Source: Arenibacter sp. 6A1
GTDB lineage: Bacteria; Bacteroidota; Bacteroidia; Flavobacteriales; Flavobacteriaceae
Direction of reading: 5' to 3'
Length of the DNA stretch: 64,000 bases
NCBI RefSeq assembly: GCF_012272855.1
Contig: NZ_JAAXCQ010000007.1
Coordinates: 62,001-126,000, forward strand
Below the pieces are notes generated by a model that had not been told where the DNA came from, did no database searches, and was given only the letters and a program-made list of their open reading frames with translations. Position numbers and translations under genes: made by a program. Positions 62,091 to 64,000 of this stretch are shown here, one piece after another (position 1 is the stretch's first letter; each line of letters opens with the position of its first letter).

Positions 62091-64000
62091 ATGTTAAAAA
62101 CATTCATAGAAAGGCCGGTATTATCTACCGTCATATCCATTATTATCCTATTATTGGGGGGTTTAGGTCTCTCTGAACTACCCGTAACCCAATACCCGGA
62201 TATAGCCCCTCCTACGGTTTCTATTAGTGCCAGTTATCCTGGTGCCAACGCCGAGACCATATTAGAAAGTGTGATAGTCCCCATAGAGGAACAAATTAAT
62301 GGTGTAGAAGGCATGACCTATATGACCTCTACGGCCAGTAACTCGGGAAGTGCCAATATAACAGTCTTTTTTGAACAAGGGGTAGATCCCGATATTGCCG
62401 CGGTAAACGTTCAAAACAGGGTATCTAGGGCTAATGCCTTGTTGCCCGCAGAAGTGATTAGGGCCGGGATTACGACCCAAAAACAACAAAGTTCCGCCCT
62501 AATGTACGTGGCCTTGTTTTCTTCTAATCCCGACTATGACGATACCTTTGTTCAAAATTACTTGAACATCAATATCAAACCGGAGTTACAGCGTGTAAAG
62601 GGTGTTGGTGCCGTCAATGTTTTTGGCAGCAAGGATTATTCTATGCGCGTTTGGTTAGACCCTTCAAAATTGGCTGCCTATAAGCTGACTACTACAGAGG
62701 TGGTGAGTGCTATTGGCGAACAAAGTTTGGAAGCCGCAGCAGGTTCCTTAGGTCAAAATTCAGGGGAATCCTTTGAATACGTAATCAAATATAAGGGGCG
62801 TTATAAAACGGCCGAAGAATATGGCGATATCATCATTAAATCTTTGGGCAATGGAGAAATCCTAAGGCTAAAAGATGTGGCCAAAGTAGAACTTGGTGCT
62901 TTTTCGTATACCTCTCTCTCTAGATCTAAGGGAAACCCCGGTGTTAACTTTGGCGTTTTTCAGACCCCAGGCTCTAACGCCCAGGAAATTATAGAAAACC
63001 TGTATGTAAAATTAGAGGATCTAAAAGAGCAATTTCCAGAAGGCGTGGAATACCTAATTAATTACGACACCAATAAGTTTTTAACGGCCTCCATGAATAA
63101 GGTAAAAAACACGCTTATAGAAGCCTTCTTATTGGTTTTTTTAGTGGTTTTTATTTTTCTTCAAGATTTCAAATCGACCTTAATTCCGGCTATAGCCGTT
63201 CCGGTATCTATTATCGGTACTTTCTTTTTCCTTAATTTATTTGGCTATTCCCTGAATTTACTAACCCTATTTGCTCTTCTTTTGGCGATTGGGATCGTGG
63301 TAGATGATGCTATTGTAGTGGTAGAAGCCGTACATGCCAAATTAGAAGAAGGGTATGATTCTGCCAAAGAAGCTACCGTGAGTGCCATGAGCGAAATTAG
63401 CGGCGCCATTGTTTCTATAACCTTGGTGATGGCAGCGGTATTTATTCCTATTACTTTTATAAAGGGACCTTCTGGCGTTTTCTATGAGCAATTTGGGGTA
63501 ACCTTGCTTATCGCTATATTAATTTCTGCCGTTAACGCTTTAACCTTAAGTCCGGCTCTTTGTGCTATTTTCCTTAAACCGCACCATGGAAAAGACCAGA
63601 AAAAGGGACTTTTGCAACGTTTTTATATGGCTTTTAACGCCGCTTTTGAGGCCAGCACCAAAAAATACGTCAAGTCATTGTACTTTTTAGTGAAGCACAA
63701 ATGGGTAACGGCAGCCATATTGCTACTTGCTGCTGGCTCTATTTGGTGGGCGAACAGCACTACTCCTAGTGGTTTTGTACCTGCAGAAGACAGAGGGGTA
63801 ATATTTATGAACATTGAACTTCCCCAAGGTGCTTCCTTGGACAGGACGTACAGCATTACCCAAGAGCTCTATCAAACCATCAACACCATTGAAGGTATAA
63901 AAACCGCTTCTATTATTAATGGGAACAACTTTTTCTCTGGCGCAGGAAGTTCCTATGGAATGGGCTTTATCATTTTAGAGAGCTGGGAAGACAGAGATAC
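62091..64000 (+). CDS. RND (AcrB/HAE1-type) multidrug efflux pump, 3' part outside window
   Basis: The open frame from ATG 62091 runs off the window after about 636 residues. It starts MLKTFIERPVLSTVISIIILLLGG and has the porter-domain sequence QYPDIAPPTVSISASYPGANAETI. LLAIGIVVDDAIVVVEAV is the transmembrane helix 4 segment with the two proton-relay Asp residues, as in AcrB-type pumps. It exports hydrophobic compounds with proton exchange. Outer-membrane channel gene not visible. Confidence 0.95.
   Translation, partial: MLKTFIERPVLSTVISIIILLLGGLGLSELPVTQYPDIAPPTVSISASYPGANAETILESVIVPIEEQINGVEGMTYMTSTASNSGSANITVFFEQGVDPDIAAVNVQNRVSRANALLPAEVIRAGITTQKQQSSALMYVALFSSNPDYDDTFVQNYLNINIKPELQRVKGVGAVNVFGSKDYSMRVWLDPSKLAAYKLTTTEVVSAIGEQSLEAAAGSLGQNSGESFEYVIKYKGRYKTAEEYGDIIIKSLGNGEILRLKDVAKVELGAFSYTSLSRSKGNPGVNFGVFQTPGSNAQEIIENLYVKLEDLKEQFPEGVEYLINYDTNKFLTASMNKVKNTLIEAFLLVFLVVFIFLQDFKSTLIPAIAVPVSIIGTFFFLNLFGYSLNLLTLFALLLAIGIVVDDAIVVVEAVHAKLEEGYDSAKEATVSAMSEISGAIVSITLVMAAVFIPITFIKGPSGVFYEQFGVTLLIAILISAVNALTLSPALCAIFLKPHHGKDQKKGLLQRFYMAFNAAFEASTKKYVKSLYFLVKHKWVTAAILLLAAGSIWWANSTTPSGFVPAEDRGVIFMNIELPQGASLDRTYSITQELYQTINTIEGIKTASIINGNNFFSGAGSSYGMGFIILESWEDRD

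Noticed and set aside
1-64000. CRISPR arrays, tRNA or rRNA genes, attachment sites
   Set aside because: No regularly spaced repeats, cloverleaf-like T-arm sequences or rRNA segments were recognised on reading; the island edges show no tRNA.

Overview
The window looks like a chromosomal segment of a flavobacterium (Bacteroidota, Flavobacteriaceae, probably a marine lineage). The evidence is an AT-leaning base composition, TAnnTTTG -7 promoter elements in front of several genes, a Bat (aerotolerance) operon, SPII lipoproteins with acidic residues after the cysteine, a TonB receptor joined to recO, and ATG/GTG/TTG starts mostly without Shine-Dalgarno sequences. No rRNA, tRNA or CRISPR array was recognised.

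Layout. 0-11 kb is core metabolism: a partial TonB-dependent receptor with recO, NADP-glutamate dehydrogenase, a cystathionine gamma-synthase/lyase, a lipoprotein, DinB-like and ArsC/Spx-like proteins, a DMT transporter, a thioesterase, a nitronate monooxygenase, a YheT-type hydrolase and a lipoprotein cytochrome c. 11.07-12.08 kb is a gene-free island of nested palindromic repeats. 12.1-20.8 kb holds a SulP transporter, the convergent pair gpsA/glpD, penicillin-binding protein 1C, a small conserved protein and CvpA. 20.8-27.2 kb is an accessory island: a decayed DUF4297-nuclease/ATPase locus, an intact DUF262-DUF1524 (GmrSD-type) gene, a REP-associated tyrosine transposase (RAYT) with a broken tandem copy, a candidate surface lipoprotein, two small zinc-ribbon ORFs and several palindromic elements. 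27.2-33.4 kb holds a lipoprotein and a giant thioester-containing alpha-2-macroglobulin, the usual partner of PBP1C; the accessory island lies between the two. 33.9-47.4 kb holds 3-hydroxyanthranilate dioxygenase, a CHASE histidine kinase, an ALDH7-type dehydrogenase, an HhH membrane protein, an acyl-ACP desaturase, a metallophosphatase, a class II ribonucleotide reductase, a PfkB kinase, an AlbA_2 protein and an SDR. 47.9-57.1 kb is a complete MoxR-DUF58-Bat operon of eight genes. 57.5-60 kb has a beta-carbonic anhydrase and pheS with a small partner. 60.5-64 kb is a regulator-adaptor-RND efflux operon whose pump gene runs off the window.

The most unusual signal is a family of about 80-92 nt repeats. 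They come in two size classes and occur twice as head-to-head pairs of one member of each class (11.16/11.97 kb and 60.05/60.23 kb), with a solo copy at 39.5 kb. This resembles the BIME arrangement of enterobacterial REP sequences. A second palindrome family (13-bp arms) sits in frame inside both RAYT copies and again at 26.65 kb. Together with the RAYT genes this suggests active or recent REP-type dissemination.
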